A stretch of 64,000 nucleotides of DNA. It comes from DASZQL01 sp964391865. Its GTDB lineage: Bacteria; Planctomycetota; Phycisphaerae; Phycisphaerales; UBA1924. The notes below the pieces were generated by a model. That model was given only the letters and a program-made list of their open reading frames with translations, did not search any database and had not been told where the DNA came from. The DNA lies in the NCBI GenBank assembly GCA_964391865.1, contig CAYMNQ010000005.1, forward strand, positions 124,001 to 188,000, given 5' to 3'. Position numbers and translations under genes: made by a program. Shown here one piece after another: positions 17,528 through 26,796 of this stretch; the stretch's first letter is position 1, and every line of letters begins with the position of its first letter.

Positions 17528-19027
17528 ATGCCCGACCTGCGAATCCCGCTCGAAGTGCTCACGCCCGCCGCCGATCTGTCGGCCCGCGCCGCGCGCGAGA
17601 AGTGCGGCGTCATCGCGCTCTGGGGCACGCCCAACCCGGCGCGATCGTCCTACTATTCCCTCTTCGCGCTCCAGCACCGCGGGCAAGAGTCCGCCGGCAT
17701 CTGCACCACCGACGGCTCCACGATCCAGCGCCACGCCGACATGGGCCTCGTGCCGCAGGTCTTCAGCGCGAAGACCCTCGATCATCTCGACGAGCACGCG
17801 CACTCGCGCAGCACGAAAGGCCTGCCGCCGGGCGGCGCCATCGGGCACACGCGCTACTCGACCACCGGCGCCAGCAGCGTGGTCAACGCGCAGCCTTTCG
17901 TGGCGCACTACAAAGGCGGGCCGATCGCCATCGCGCACAACGGCAACATCGTCAACGCCGCCGAACTCCGGCGCGAGCTCGAGGACAAAGGTCACACCTT
18001 CGCCACCACGAGCGATACGGAGGTCGTGCTGCAGCTCGTCGCCGATTGCGCCTCGGGCGGCGTGCCCGACCCGATGGCCGCCGCACTCACGCGACTGCGC
18101 GGCGCGTTCAGCCTCGTCTTCCTCTTCAGCGACCGCGTCGAGGCGGTGCGCGACCCGTGGGCGTGGCGCCCGCTCTCGCTGGGCATCTTGAAGGACGGCT
18201 CACACGCCGTCGCCAGCGAGACGGTCGCGCTCGACGTGATCGGCGCGAAGCACCTGCGCGACCTCGAGCCGGGCGAGATCGTGACGCTGAGCGATGCCGG
18301 CGTGTCGTCGCGACGCTTCGCCCCCGCCGCCGCACGCCAGGCGCACTGCGTCTTCGAGCACGTCTATTTCGCCAGCCCCGCCAGCCGCGTCTTCGGGCAG
18401 ACGGTCGAACTCGTGCGCGAGCGGCTGGGCGAGCGCCTCGCGAAGGAATCCCCCGCGATCGCCGACATGGTCGTGCCCATGCCCGACTCCGGCCGCTCGG
18501 CGGCGACGGGCTTCGCGCGGGCCAGCAAACTGCCGTACCGCGAAGCGATCATCCCCAACCGCTACGTCGGGCGCACGTTCATCAAGCCCAGCAGCGAGGA
18601 ACGCGCCGCCGCTGTCCGCCTGAAGCTCAACATCATCGGCGAGATCGTCGCCGGCAAGCGTCTCGTGGTCGTCGACGACTCCATCGTCCGCGGCACGACG
18701 ACGCGCGCCAAGATGGACCAACTCCGCGAGTACGGCGCCAAGGAAATCCACCTCCGCATCAGCTCGCCGCCCATCCGGCACCCGTGCTACTTCGGCGTGG
18801 ATTTCCCCGACACCTCCCAACTCGTCGCGCACAACCGCGAAGAGGAAGACGTCCGCAAGATCCTCGGCGTGGACTCGCTGCACTACCTGTCCGTCGAAGG
18901 ATTGCTCGGCGTCGTCGGCACCGCGCAGGTGCCAAGCGAACGCTACTGCGCCGCCTGCTTCAACGGCGACTACCCCATCGAAGTCGACGCCGGCACGCAC
19001 AAGGATGTGCTGGCGAAGAATTGTTGA
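17528..19027 (+). CDS. purF: Amidophosphoribosyltransferase
   Basis: 499 residues from MPDLRIPLEV; a GGAG lies 6 bp before this ATG. First committed step of purine synthesis: PRPP plus glutamine to phosphoribosylamine. Residues 1-25 are a propeptide, removed to expose the nucleophile Cys26 in REKCGVIALWG, as in the Bacillus-type enzyme. The glutaminase domain continues with ALQHRGQESAGI and GHTRYST; the phosphoribosyltransferase domain has the PRPP loop RLVVVDDSIVRGTT. Cysteines near 330 and in the C-terminus (YCAACFNGDYPIE) could hold the family's structural [4Fe-4S] cluster. The open frame upstream of 17528 is not similar to PurF. Confidence 0.95.
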   Translation: MPDLRIPLEVLTPAADLSARAAREKCGVIALWGTPNPARSSYYSLFALQHRGQESAGICTTDGSTIQRHADMGLVPQVFSAKTLDHLDEHAHSRSTKGLPPGGAIGHTRYSTTGASSVVNAQPFVAHYKGGPIAIAHNGNIVNAAELRRELEDKGHTFATTSDTEVVLQLVADCASGGVPDPMAAALTRLRGAFSLVFLFSDRVEAVRDPWAWRPLSLGILKDGSHAVASETVALDVIGAKHLRDLEPGEIVTLSDAGVSSRRFAPAAARQAHCVFEHVYFASPASRVFGQTVELVRERLGERLAKESPAIADMVVPMPDSGRSAATGFARASKLPYREAIIPNRYVGRTFIKPSSEERAAAVRLKLNIIGEIVAGKRLVVVDDSIVRGTTTRAKMDQLREYGAKEIHLRISSPPIRHPCYFGVDFPDTSQLVAHNREEEDVRKILGVDSLHYLSVEGLLGVVGTAQVPSERYCAACFNGDYPIEVDAGTHKDVLAKNC

Positions 19028-19061
19028 ACAAGCCGAGCGTCTTTGGAACTACACTGCCCGC

Positions 19062-19670
19062 ATGAGAGGTTGGGCCTTTCTCGTCATCGCCGCCGGTTGG
19101 TTTCTTCTTGCTATCGATCCTGACTTGCCGAGATCGCATGTCTTCTTCGCGGGCGAATCCGAGGAGCAGATGCAAGCCGCGATCAAGGCGGCTGAGCCGC
19201 AGAAGCGAACCTACGACCTGCTGCCCGATTTCCTCGCCGCGCTGGTGATCGCCGCCGGCATTCGCTCGCGTGCGGAGTGGGATCGAGTCTGGCAGCCCGC
19301 GCTGTGGCTGGCGATCGCACTCGCGCCGATCGCGCTCATCAACTTTGTCCTCCACGCGCGTTGGCTTGATCTCGGTAACTCTACAAACGCGATCGGCTGG
19401 GTGATGTGGGTCGGCACGCAGTTAATGGAATTCGCCCTGCTCGTTGCGATTTTCAGAGGAGCCTTGCACGCGAACCGGGTCACCGGCTCCCTGACTGTTC
19501 TGTGCATGGGATTCGGCGTCGTCGGCCTGGATGCCGTGGTGAGACTGTTCTTTCTGGCTCGGCACTTGGAAGTGCTCCCCAGCATCGGACGCTCCGGCGC
19601 ATTCATCACGTTGCTAGGACAGTTGTTGATCGTCGCCTACTTCGTGGTCTGCGCACGCAAGCTCGATTGA
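19062..19670 (+). CDS. Integral membrane protein of unknown function
   Basis: 202 residues from MRGWAFLVIAAGWFLLAI, 34 bp after the purF stop. Five to six hydrophobic segments: 4-18, 54-66, 80-103 (WLAIALAPIALINFVLHA), 112-132, 143-165 and 176-196. A short charged loop (residues 20-50) faces one side. No family is recognised. It may share the purF transcript, but the roles are not obviously linked. Confidence 0.6.
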   Translation: MRGWAFLVIAAGWFLLAIDPDLPRSHVFFAGESEEQMQAAIKAAEPQKRTYDLLPDFLAALVIAAGIRSRAEWDRVWQPALWLAIALAPIALINFVLHARWLDLGNSTNAIGWVMWVGTQLMEFALLVAIFRGALHANRVTGSLTVLCMGFGVVGLDAVVRLFFLARHLEVLPSIGRSGAFITLLGQLLIVAYFVVCARKLD

Positions 19671-19675
19671 TCCAG

Positions 19676-19700
19676 CACTCAGCACTCGCCCCTCAGCACT
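19676..19700. repeat. CAGCACTC interspersed repeat
   Basis: The block AGCACTCAGCACTCGCCCCT and the following CAGCACTC nearly repeat the block at 17457-17482, in the same orientation. It is an intergenic repeat of unknown role. Confidence 0.4.
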
Positions 19701-19701
19701 C

Positions 19702-19738
19702 AAAATGAAACAGGCCCGACGGATTCGCCGTCGGGCCT
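19702..19738 (-). terminator. Terminator of rpsA
   Basis: Perfect 11-bp stem AGGCCCGACGG / CCGTCGGGCCT around ATTCG (19712-19738). Read leftward it is followed by GTTTCATTTT, as expected for termination of the leftward rpsA transcript; it lies about 30 bp past the rpsA stop. Confidence 0.8.
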
Positions 19739-19768
19739 GCGTGTGTCACTGCATTCACTGAACGAAGA

Positions 19769-21532
19769 TCACATGCGGATCTTGTCCGAGCCCATCGCGC
19801 CGTGGTCGGCGTCCATGCCGCCGCGGGTCGGGTAGTTGCCCCGGTCCGCCGCCGCCGCGCGCTCCGCGCGGCCTTCCTCGACCGCGCCCCATTGAGCGCG
19901 CTTGAGTGAGAGGCCGATCTTGCGGTCGCTGGTATCGACGCGGAGGATCTTCACGTCCACCTCGGCGCCCGCCTGCACCACGTCGTTCGGATTCTCGACC
20001 TTGTGGTCGGCGAGTTCGGAGATGTGGAGCAAGCCTTCGAGATCATCCTCAAGCTCGACGAAGACGCCGAAGTTGGTGATCTTCGTGACCTTGCCGCGGA
20101 CGACCATGCCCGGCTTGTACGCGCCGGGGATCGCGTTGAGCCACGGATCTTCGGCGAGCTGCTTGAGACCCAGCGCGATGCGCTGCTTCTCGCGGTCGAC
20201 CTCGAGCACTACGCAGCGAAGGTCCTGCCCCTTCTGGAGCAGTTCGTTCGGGTGCGCGACCTTCTTGGTCCACGACAGGTCCGAGACGTGGAGCAAGCCG
20301 TCGATGCCCGGCTCGATCTCGACGAACGCGCCGTAGTTGGCGAGGTTCCGCACCTTGCCCTCGATGATCGTGCCCGCGGGGTACCGCTCGGCGACGAGCT
20401 CCCACGGGTTGACCTCGGTCTGCTTCATGCCGAGGGAGATTTCCTGCTTGTCCTTGTTGATCTCGAGGACAACGACATCAACCTCCTGGCCCGGCTGCAC
20501 GAGCTCGCTGGGGTGGTTGATGCGCCGCGTCCACGACATCTCGGAGATGTGGACGAGACCCTCGATGCCGTCCTCGAGCCGCACGAACGCGCCGTAGGTC
20601 ATCAGGTTGACGACCGCGCCGCGGATGCGCGAGCCGACGGGGTACTTCTGCTCGATCTGCTCCCAGGGCGAAGCCTCACGCTGCTTGATGCCGAGCGCGA
20701 TCTTCTCTTTCTCAAGATCGATGTTGAGGATCTTGACCTCGACCTTCTGGTCGATGCGGAGCATCTCGCTGGGGTGGTTGATGCGGCCCCAGGACATATC
20801 GGTGATGTGCAGCAGCCCGTCGATGCCGCCGAGATCCACGAACGCGCCGAAGTCGGCGATGTTCTTCACCGTGCCGGTGACGATCATGCCTTCCTTGAGC
20901 GTGCCGAGGAGGCGCTTCTTGGCTTCGTCGCGCTCGTGCTCGATCAGCTTGCGCCGCGAGATGACGATGTTGCGGCGCTGCTCGTCGATCTTCAGGATCT
21001 CAGCGCGCACGTCGCGCCCGATGAACTCGCCGATATCGCCCGGGCGGCGGACATCGACCTGCGACGCGGGCAGGAAGACCGGCACGCCGATATCGACGAG
21101 CAGGCCGCCCTTGATCTTCCGCATCACGCGGCCCTGAACGACATCACCCTCGTGCGTCGTCTGGATGATCTTCTGCCAGTTGAGGATGCGGTCGGCTTTC
21201 CGCTTCGAAAGCTGGATCAGCCCGCCCTCGCCCTCGATCGATTCGAGCAGAACCTGCACCTCGCTGCCGGGGCGGATCATCGAAGGATCATCGAACTCGT
21301 CCTTCGGGATCAAGCCTTCGCTCTTCAGGCCGACGTCGATCACCACGTCGTCGCCCGCCATGCCGACCACGCGCCCGGTGAGGATCGTGTCCTCCTTGAA
21401 TTCGCCGGTGGGGCCTTCGAGCAGGGAAGTCATGTCGCCTTCGGCGGCCTGCGCGCCGAACGCGTCCTTGATCAGGGCGGCGGCCTCGACATCCGCGAGA
21501 CCGAGCGATGCGATCAGGTTCTCATCAATCAT
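19769..21532 (-). CDS. rpsA: 30S ribosomal protein S1
   Basis: 587 residues with six S1 (OB-fold) domains in a row. Repeats 3-6 are highly alike, each with a variant of G..V.G.V..I...GAFV.L..GI.GL.HISE.SW. Repeats 1 and 2 (GRVVGMAGDDVVIDVGLKSE; GRVMRKIKGGLLVDIGVPVF) are the divergent ribosome-binding pair. It brings mRNA to the 30S subunit. The tail from about 550 is Glu/Arg/Ala-rich and ends MGSDKIRM. A single-gene unit with its own terminator. Confidence 0.96.
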   Translation of the reverse strand: MIDENLIASLGLADVEAAALIKDAFGAQAAEGDMTSLLEGPTGEFKEDTILTGRVVGMAGDDVVIDVGLKSEGLIPKDEFDDPSMIRPGSEVQVLLESIEGEGGLIQLSKRKADRILNWQKIIQTTHEGDVVQGRVMRKIKGGLLVDIGVPVFLPASQVDVRRPGDIGEFIGRDVRAEILKIDEQRRNIVISRRKLIEHERDEAKKRLLGTLKEGMIVTGTVKNIADFGAFVDLGGIDGLLHITDMSWGRINHPSEMLRIDQKVEVKILNIDLEKEKIALGIKQREASPWEQIEQKYPVGSRIRGAVVNLMTYGAFVRLEDGIEGLVHISEMSWTRRINHPSELVQPGQEVDVVVLEINKDKQEISLGMKQTEVNPWELVAERYPAGTIIEGKVRNLANYGAFVEIEPGIDGLLHVSDLSWTKKVAHPNELLQKGQDLRCVVLEVDREKQRIALGLKQLAEDPWLNAIPGAYKPGMVVRGKVTKITNFGVFVELEDDLEGLLHISELADHKVENPNDVVQAGAEVDVKILRVDTSDRKIGLSLKRAQWGAVEEGRAERAAAADRGNYPTRGGMDADHGAMGSDKIRM

Positions 21533-21778
21533 GTGGGTTCAATTCCTCGCCCGCACGCGAGCCGACACACTCGCACGCGCCGGGTGATCCATCTTTCGAC
21601 GGACCGGGCACTCCGGCTGGGCCGCCGCCATCACGCGCGACGACTCGTCAAACAGGTTCACTCTCGGCCCGCGGGCAACACGCCCGACAATGACGGCCGC
21701 GCCCGCGGGTCGGCCGCGGGCAAGGGGGAGATAGTGTATCCGATCCCAAGCCCTTCTCAACCTTGAACTTGCGCGAAG
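21533..21778. other. Intergenic region between rpsA and mutY
   Basis: About 246 bp. It should contain the rpsA promoter and leader. I see no gene and no clear hairpin; the GC-rich stretch 21650-21730 has short inverted GCCCGCGGGC segments. Confidence 0.3.
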
Positions 21779-22930
21779 TCATGGTGAAACAATCGCGCGG
21801 GCCGATCCCTCTATGACCCACCGCCCGAAAATCCGCCGCTGCGGGTTCGACATCGGCAGTTCCCCCGCCGCATCGACCCGTACAAACTCCCCCCGCGCGG
21901 GGCGTGCTCTCGGTTTCATCTCCACGCGCCACACGGCGAATCGCACCAGCCGGTGCGTGGTCTTGTGATCGAACGATTCGAGCAGCGTGGCCGATTCTCC
22001 GCGGCACCAGCGCGCGATCTCGATCGGCTCGGGCGCCGCGGCGTCGTCCGACTCGCGCGTCAGCGCTTGCCACATCCCCGCCCACAAGCCCGAGTCGGGG
22101 CGGCGTTCGACCAGCACGCCGCGGCGCACATCATGCACCAGCGCGACATCATGCCGAAGTTCGCTCACGCGCGCCCGCTTCTTCGGCGGCGGGATCAGCT
22201 CCTGCACGCCGTGCTTCTTCGCGACGCAGTGCGATGCCAGCGGGCACTCGCCGCACTTCGGCGCGCGGGGCGTGCACACCAGCGCGCCGAGTTCCATCAT
22301 CCCCTCATTGAACGGCGCGACCACGCCGGCGCGATGAGCCGTGCGCACGAGCGACTCCGAACGCTCCCAGACCCAGTCATCGGCACGCGCCGCGCGCTCC
22401 GGGTGCCGCGCCCGCGGCTCTGGGCGTGCGTGCTCTTCAGCACCAACCCCCTCCACGCGCACCAGCACGCGCCGCACATTGCCATCAACAATCGGCGCGG
22501 GCTGCTCGAAGACAAGGCTCGCGATCGCCCCGGCGGTGTACCGCCCCACGCCCGGCAGCGTGCGCAGCTCGTCAAGACTCGACGGCACGCGCGCGCCGAA
22601 GCGCTGGACAATCACGATCGCCGCGCGGCGAAGATTGCGCCCGCGCGAGTAGTACCCCAGCCCGCTCCACGCGGCGAGGACCTCCTGCTCGCTCGCCGCC
22701 GCCAGATCGCGCACGCTCGGGAAGCGTTCGATGAACGGGCCGAATTTCTCCAGCACGCGCGAGACCTGCGTCTGCTGCAGCATCGCTTCGGAGACGAGCG
22801 AAATGTACGGATTGCGCCGAGCACCGCGCTGCCGCCGGGCAGGCTTGCGCCACGGCAGATCGCGCCCGTTCGCGGCAAACCATGCCGCCAACCGCTCGAC
22901 AATCGCGCGATCGCGCGCCGGCACGCTCAC
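21779..22930 (-). CDS. mutY: A/G-specific adenine DNA glycosylase
   Basis: 383 residues from the GTG at 22930, which overlaps the stop of the Nfu-N gene as GTGA. It removes A mispaired with 8-oxoG. The HhH-GPD domain shows SEAMLQQTQV (Glu48), the hairpin LPGVGRYTAGAIASL and catalytic Asp149 in PIVDGNVRRVL. The [4Fe-4S] loop has Cys219, 226, 229 and 235 (C-x6-C-x2-C-x5-C). The C-terminal NUDIX-like 8-oxoG domain spans about 255-380. A run after residue 165 (GVGAEEHARPEPRARHPERAARAD) is longer than usual for the family. Confidence 0.95.
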   Translation of the reverse strand: MSVPARDRAIVERLAAWFAANGRDLPWRKPARRQRGARRNPYISLVSEAMLQQTQVSRVLEKFGPFIERFPSVRDLAAASEQEVLAAWSGLGYYSRGRNLRRAAIVIVQRFGARVPSSLDELRTLPGVGRYTAGAIASLVFEQPAPIVDGNVRRVLVRVEGVGAEEHARPEPRARHPERAARADDWVWERSESLVRTAHRAGVVAPFNEGMMELGALVCTPRAPKCGECPLASHCVAKKHGVQELIPPPKKRARVSELRHDVALVHDVRRGVLVERRPDSGLWAGMWQALTRESDDAAAPEPIEIARWCRGESATLLESFDHKTTHRLVRFAVWRVEMKPRARPARGEFVRVDAAGELPMSNPQRRIFGRWVIEGSARAIVSP

Positions 22931-23202
22931 GTGACGCCCTTCAACACCCGGCTGACACCCGCCTTCACGCTCTTCCAATCAACATCCGCGCGCTTGTTCA
23001 CCGTCAGCCAATCGGCGCTGATGTAGACATTCGTCACGCCGGGGATCGCGAAGAGCTGCTCCGCGAGCGCATCGCCCTTCGCCGCCTCGGCGCTGCGGTA
23101 GGAGCGGGGCGGGTCGCCCTCCTTCAGCACCGCCGCATCGAGCAGGCATTTCAGCGCGTTGGGATTGGGCGTCTCTTCAAATTCGCGCACGGTGATCGGC
23201 AT
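22927..23202 (-). CDS. Nfu N-terminal-type scaffold domain protein
   Basis: 91 residues. Matches the Nfu_N domain: EFEETPNPNALKCLLDAAVL, then DALAEQLFAIPGVTNVYISADWLTVNKRADVDW and the final helix VKAGVSRVL. In Nfu proteins this domain precedes the CxxC cluster-binding domain; here it stands alone with only one Cys (Cys19). A role in handling or targeting Fe-S clusters is inferred. It is directly coupled (GTGA) to mutY, whose product needs a [4Fe-4S] cluster. Confidence 0.85.
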   Translation of the reverse strand: MPITVREFEETPNPNALKCLLDAAVLKEGDPPRSYRSAEAAKGDALAEQLFAIPGVTNVYISADWLTVNKRADVDWKSVKAGVSRVLKGVT

Positions 23203-23235
23203 GGCGGGAAGCGTAGTGGGGGAGCGCCGCGTCGG

Positions 23236-24774
23236 CTACTTCGCGATAATCCACGGCACGATCGTCCGCGCGTGCAGCGTGACCAGCGCGATCGAGATCA
23301 GGTTCAGCCACAGCCCCGCCCACGCCATCTGCCGGATGGTCACGCGCCCGGTGCCGAACGCCAGCGCGTTCGGCGCGGTGCCCATGGGCATCATGAACGC
23401 GCAGCTCAGCGCCATGGTCGCCGGGAACATCAGCAGCAGCGGGTCCATCCCAGCGCCGACCGCCATCACGCCCAGGATCGGCATGAAGATGTTGGTCTGC
23501 GCCACGTTGCTCATCACTTCCGAGCCGAACGTTGACACCGCCGCGACGATCAGCAGGAACACTACCGGGTGCAGTTCGTGCAAGCCCTTGAGGCGCTCGC
23601 CCATCGCGACATCAAGCCCGCTCGCCTGCACCCCCGCCGCGAGCGACAAGCCCCCGCCGAAGAGCAGCAGCACGCCCCACGGCATCTTCGCCGCCGTGCG
23701 CCAATCCATTGCGAACTCCCCGCGTTTCAGATTGACGGGGATCATGAACAGCAGCACCGCGCCGAGGATCGCGACGGTGGTGTCGTCGATCTGCTTGTCG
23801 AGCACGGCGGCCGCGGCGCGGAGCGCGCCGCCTTCCGCGCCGACCGCGTTGAAGAGCAGCTTCAGCGGCTCGCGCAGCACCCAGCCGGCGACCGTGAGCG
23901 AGAACGCGCCGAGCACGCTCCACTCGCCGCGCGACATCGGGCCCAGCTTGCGGATCTCATCCCGGATGAGCGAGTGCTCGCCGGGAATCTCGGGCAGGCG
24001 GATGGGGAGTATCAACTTCGTCAGCGCCAGCCACGCGCCCAAGAGCATCGCGAACATCAGCGGCACACCGGCGAGCAACCAGGAAGCGAACGACACGCTC
24101 GCGCCGTGTGCGCGGTCGAGAATCCCGAGCATGATCGCGTTGGGCGGCGAGCCGATGGGCGTCGCGACCCCGCCGATGCTGGCGGCGTACGCGATGCCGA
24201 GGACGATGCACACCGCGAAATTCCCCGCCGGCTTGCCCGTGCGGCTTTCGAGCAGCGTGACGATGCTCATGCCGATGGGGAGCATCATCAGCGTCGTCGC
24301 GGTGTTGCTCATCCACATGCTGAGGAGCGCGGTCGCGAGCATGAACCCGCCCACCAGACGCGACGGGCGCGTGCCGACCATCGCCACAATGTGCAGCGCG
24401 ATCCGCCGGTGCAGATTCCACTTCTCCATCCCGAGCGCGAGGATGAACCCGCCGAGGAAGATGAAGATGATCCGGTCGGCGTACGGCGCGGCGGCGGCCT
24501 TGCCGTCCGTGATCCCCAAGATCGGCAGCAGCGCCAGCGGCAGCAGACTCGTGACCGCCAGCGGCAATGCTTCGGAGACCCACCACACCGCCATGAGAGT
24601 CAGCAGCCCCGCGCAGCGCCGGGCCGAGTCGGGCATGCCGGGCGACACCGCGCCGAGCAGCAGATACACGCCGACCCCCGCCAGCGGCCCGAGCACCTGC
24701 CGCACGACCGCGTCTATCCCGGCGGCCCGCGCGCCAGAATCCTCGCACTGCGGCTGGGTGTGATGGTCGCTCAT
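23236..24774 (-). CDS. DASS (SLC13) family sodium/dicarboxylate or sulfate symporter
   Basis: 512 residues with about 12 hydrophobic segments. Two SNT-type motifs of the family are present: SMWMSNTATTLMMLPIG in the first half and MSNVAQTNIFMPILG in the second, each in an inverted-repeat hairpin that binds Na+ and the anion. The signature GSPPNAIMLG follows the first repeat. The substrate (succinate, malate, citrate or sulfate) cannot be assigned. Monocistronic, divergent from cdaA. Confidence 0.9.
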   Translation of the reverse strand: MSDHHTQPQCEDSGARAAGIDAVVRQVLGPLAGVGVYLLLGAVSPGMPDSARRCAGLLTLMAVWWVSEALPLAVTSLLPLALLPILGITDGKAAAAPYADRIIFIFLGGFILALGMEKWNLHRRIALHIVAMVGTRPSRLVGGFMLATALLSMWMSNTATTLMMLPIGMSIVTLLESRTGKPAGNFAVCIVLGIAYAASIGGVATPIGSPPNAIMLGILDRAHGASVSFASWLLAGVPLMFAMLLGAWLALTKLILPIRLPEIPGEHSLIRDEIRKLGPMSRGEWSVLGAFSLTVAGWVLREPLKLLFNAVGAEGGALRAAAAVLDKQIDDTTVAILGAVLLFMIPVNLKRGEFAMDWRTAAKMPWGVLLLFGGGLSLAAGVQASGLDVAMGERLKGLHELHPVVFLLIVAAVSTFGSEVMSNVAQTNIFMPILGVMAVGAGMDPLLLMFPATMALSCAFMMPMGTAPNALAFGTGRVTIRQMAWAGLWLNLISIALVTLHARTIVPWIIAK

Positions 24775-24923
24775 GCGCGTGGCTCCGTGCGGGAAGAGTA
24801 CCCGCGCCTGGGAAAATGATGATGGATGGCGGGATCAGTCACCCTAGTCGCGACCGAGCACCGATATACTCGCCCATCGGCGGCGCTTCCCATCCGCCGA
24901 CCGTGACCGAGGTGCCCTGACTC

Positions 24924-25790
24924 ATGGAGAGGCTGACGCAGCTTCAGCAACGGCTCGCCGAGTACCCGTGGTGGGACATCGCCATCGAGTTGGCGATCCT
25001 GTGGGGCCTGGTATACCTCGTGCTGCGCTTCGTGCAGGGGACGCGCGCCGCCGGCGCGCTGAAGGGCACGCTGCTCGTCGTCATCATCGGCACGCTTGTC
25101 TTCCGCGTCTTCGCGCCGGGCGTCTTCTTCGCGCGGCTGTCGTACCTGTACGAGAATTTCCTCGGCTTGCTCGCGATCGCGCTGGTGGTGGTCTTTCAGC
25201 CGGAGCTCCGGCGCGCGCTGATCCGCATCGGCGAGGCGCCGCTCTTCGCCGCCCGATCGGCGGACATGAAGCCGGTGGTCGAAGCGGTCGTCTCCGCGGC
25301 CGGGTTCCTGAGCAAGAGCCGCTTCGGAGCGTTGATCGCGATCGAGCGGCAGGTCGGGCTGCGCGACGCGATCGAGACGGGGCGCAAGCTCGACGCGGAG
25401 GTCTCGGCGCACCTGCTCAACTCGATCTTCTGGCCCAACAGCCCGCTGCACGACATGGGCGTGGTGATCCGCGGCTCGCGGATCATCGCCGCCAGCGTGC
25501 AGTTCCCGCTGGCGGAAGCGACGGAATTCTCCGAGTCGCAGCTCGGCACGCGTCACCGCGCGGCGGTCGGTTTGGCCCGCGCCTCCGACGCCGTCGTGGT
25601 GGTCGTGTCCGAAGAGACGGGCGCGATCAGCATCGCCGAGGGGCGGCGCTTCCGGCGGCACCTGAGCGCCGAGGACCTGCGCGCCGAACTGAACAAGCTG
25701 CTGGCGCCGGGGCAGATGCCGAAGCCCGTGCCGAACGCCGATCCCGCGATCGCTCCGGCACCGAGTGAAACGGGGGCGGGGCATGCTTGA
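24924..25790 (+). CDS. cdaA: Diadenylate cyclase, membrane-anchored (CdaA type)
   Basis: 288 residues. It makes the second messenger c-di-AMP from two ATP. Three N-terminal membrane helices (about 20-36, 46-66 and 76-92) lead to the DAC domain (residues 100-250). Motifs: FQPELRRALIRIG, FGALIAIER, then HDMG (176-179) where most members have HDGA, and GTRHRAA (208-214), followed by VVVVSEETGAISIA. The catalytic Asp and the RHR are kept; the DGA motif is altered. It overlaps the start of the YbbR gene by 8 bp. Confidence 0.92.
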   Translation: MERLTQLQQRLAEYPWWDIAIELAILWGLVYLVLRFVQGTRAAGALKGTLLVVIIGTLVFRVFAPGVFFARLSYLYENFLGLLAIALVVVFQPELRRALIRIGEAPLFAARSADMKPVVEAVVSAAGFLSKSRFGALIAIERQVGLRDAIETGRKLDAEVSAHLLNSIFWPNSPLHDMGVVIRGSRIIAASVQFPLAEATEFSESQLGTRHRAAVGLARASDAVVVVVSEETGAISIAEGRRFRRHLSAEDLRAELNKLLAPGQMPKPVPNADPAIAPAPSETGAGHA

Positions 25791-26796
25791 GCGGCTCAAG
25801 AGCCTGCTGTTATCGCTGCTGATCGCGTGCGTCATCTGGCTCTTCGCCGAGAGCCAGAGCTTGGGCGACGCGAACGACGGCACGCGCATCGTGTTCGACG
25901 AAGCCTCCGCGGCGTGCTCCATCACGCCGCGCGACTGGGACCAGCGCGCGGAGATCGAGTTCCGCGGTTCAAAGGCGGCGATCGCGCGGGCCCGCGCCCT
26001 CCTGAACGACGATCTGCGCCTCCGCCCCGGCGCGCCGGGCGTGCCGGCGAGCGACGGCGAGTACACGCTCGACCTGCTCGCCGCCCTCGCGGGGCACGAG
26101 CCGCTGGCGCGCAGCGGCGTGACGATCACTTCGGTGACGCCGCCGCGCGTGCCGATCATCGTTCGCCAGACGGTCGAGCAGTCGATCCCCATCGCGCCGC
26201 GGCTGGAGACGGTGCAGGTGGAGGGACCGATCCGCATCGTCCCCGAGCGCGCGACGGTGCGCCTGCCGAAGGCGTTGTGGGAGAAGTTCGGCCCGTCGCT
26301 GAAGCTCGACGCCGCGCCGACCGACCGCGCGGGCATCCCGGAGAGCGGGCCGGCGAGCATCGCCGCGCCGCTGACCCTGCCGCCCGAACTCCAGAGCGAG
26401 CCGGGCGTGACGATGCTGACGCGCAGCGCGACGCTGAGCTTCACGGTGCGCAGCACGATCTCGACGCTGAAGTTTGACCTGGTGCCGGTGTGGGTCGCCG
26501 TCCCGCCGGTGGATTCGCAGGACCAGCGCCTGTCGGTGCAGATCGCGCAGCCGGACCAGTTGCTGAGCGCCGAAGTCAGCGGCCCGCGCGACGTGATCGA
26601 GCGGCTGCGCTCGTCCAACGACCGGCTGTTCGCGATCCTCTCGCTGACCAGCGACGAGATCGACGCGGCGATCACGTCGAAGGCGATCGGTTTCGGCGTG
26701 ATGCGCGACGGCGTGCTGAGCGCGCTGCCGCCCGAGATCCGCGTGACTCCTTCAAAGAGTGATGTGTCGTTCACGATCACGCGGGGCGCGCCGTGA
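25783..26796 (+). CDS. YbbR/CdaR-like protein
   Basis: 337 residues from MLERLKSLLLSLLIACVIWL, an N-terminal membrane anchor (9-23). The rest is extracytoplasmic and beta-rich, with repeats resembling YbbR domains (GVTITSVTPPRVPIIVRQTV; GVTMLTRSATLSFTVR). In Firmicutes CdaR binds and controls CdaA, and the same gene order here supports that role. Its stop forms a GTGA overlap with proA. Confidence 0.8.
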   Translation: MLERLKSLLLSLLIACVIWLFAESQSLGDANDGTRIVFDEASAACSITPRDWDQRAEIEFRGSKAAIARARALLNDDLRLRPGAPGVPASDGEYTLDLLAALAGHEPLARSGVTITSVTPPRVPIIVRQTVEQSIPIAPRLETVQVEGPIRIVPERATVRLPKALWEKFGPSLKLDAAPTDRAGIPESGPASIAAPLTLPPELQSEPGVTMLTRSATLSFTVRSTISTLKFDLVPVWVAVPPVDSQDQRLSVQIAQPDQLLSAEVSGPRDVIERLRSSNDRLFAILSLTSDEIDAAITSKAIGFGVMRDGVLSALPPEIRVTPSKSDVSFTITRGAP

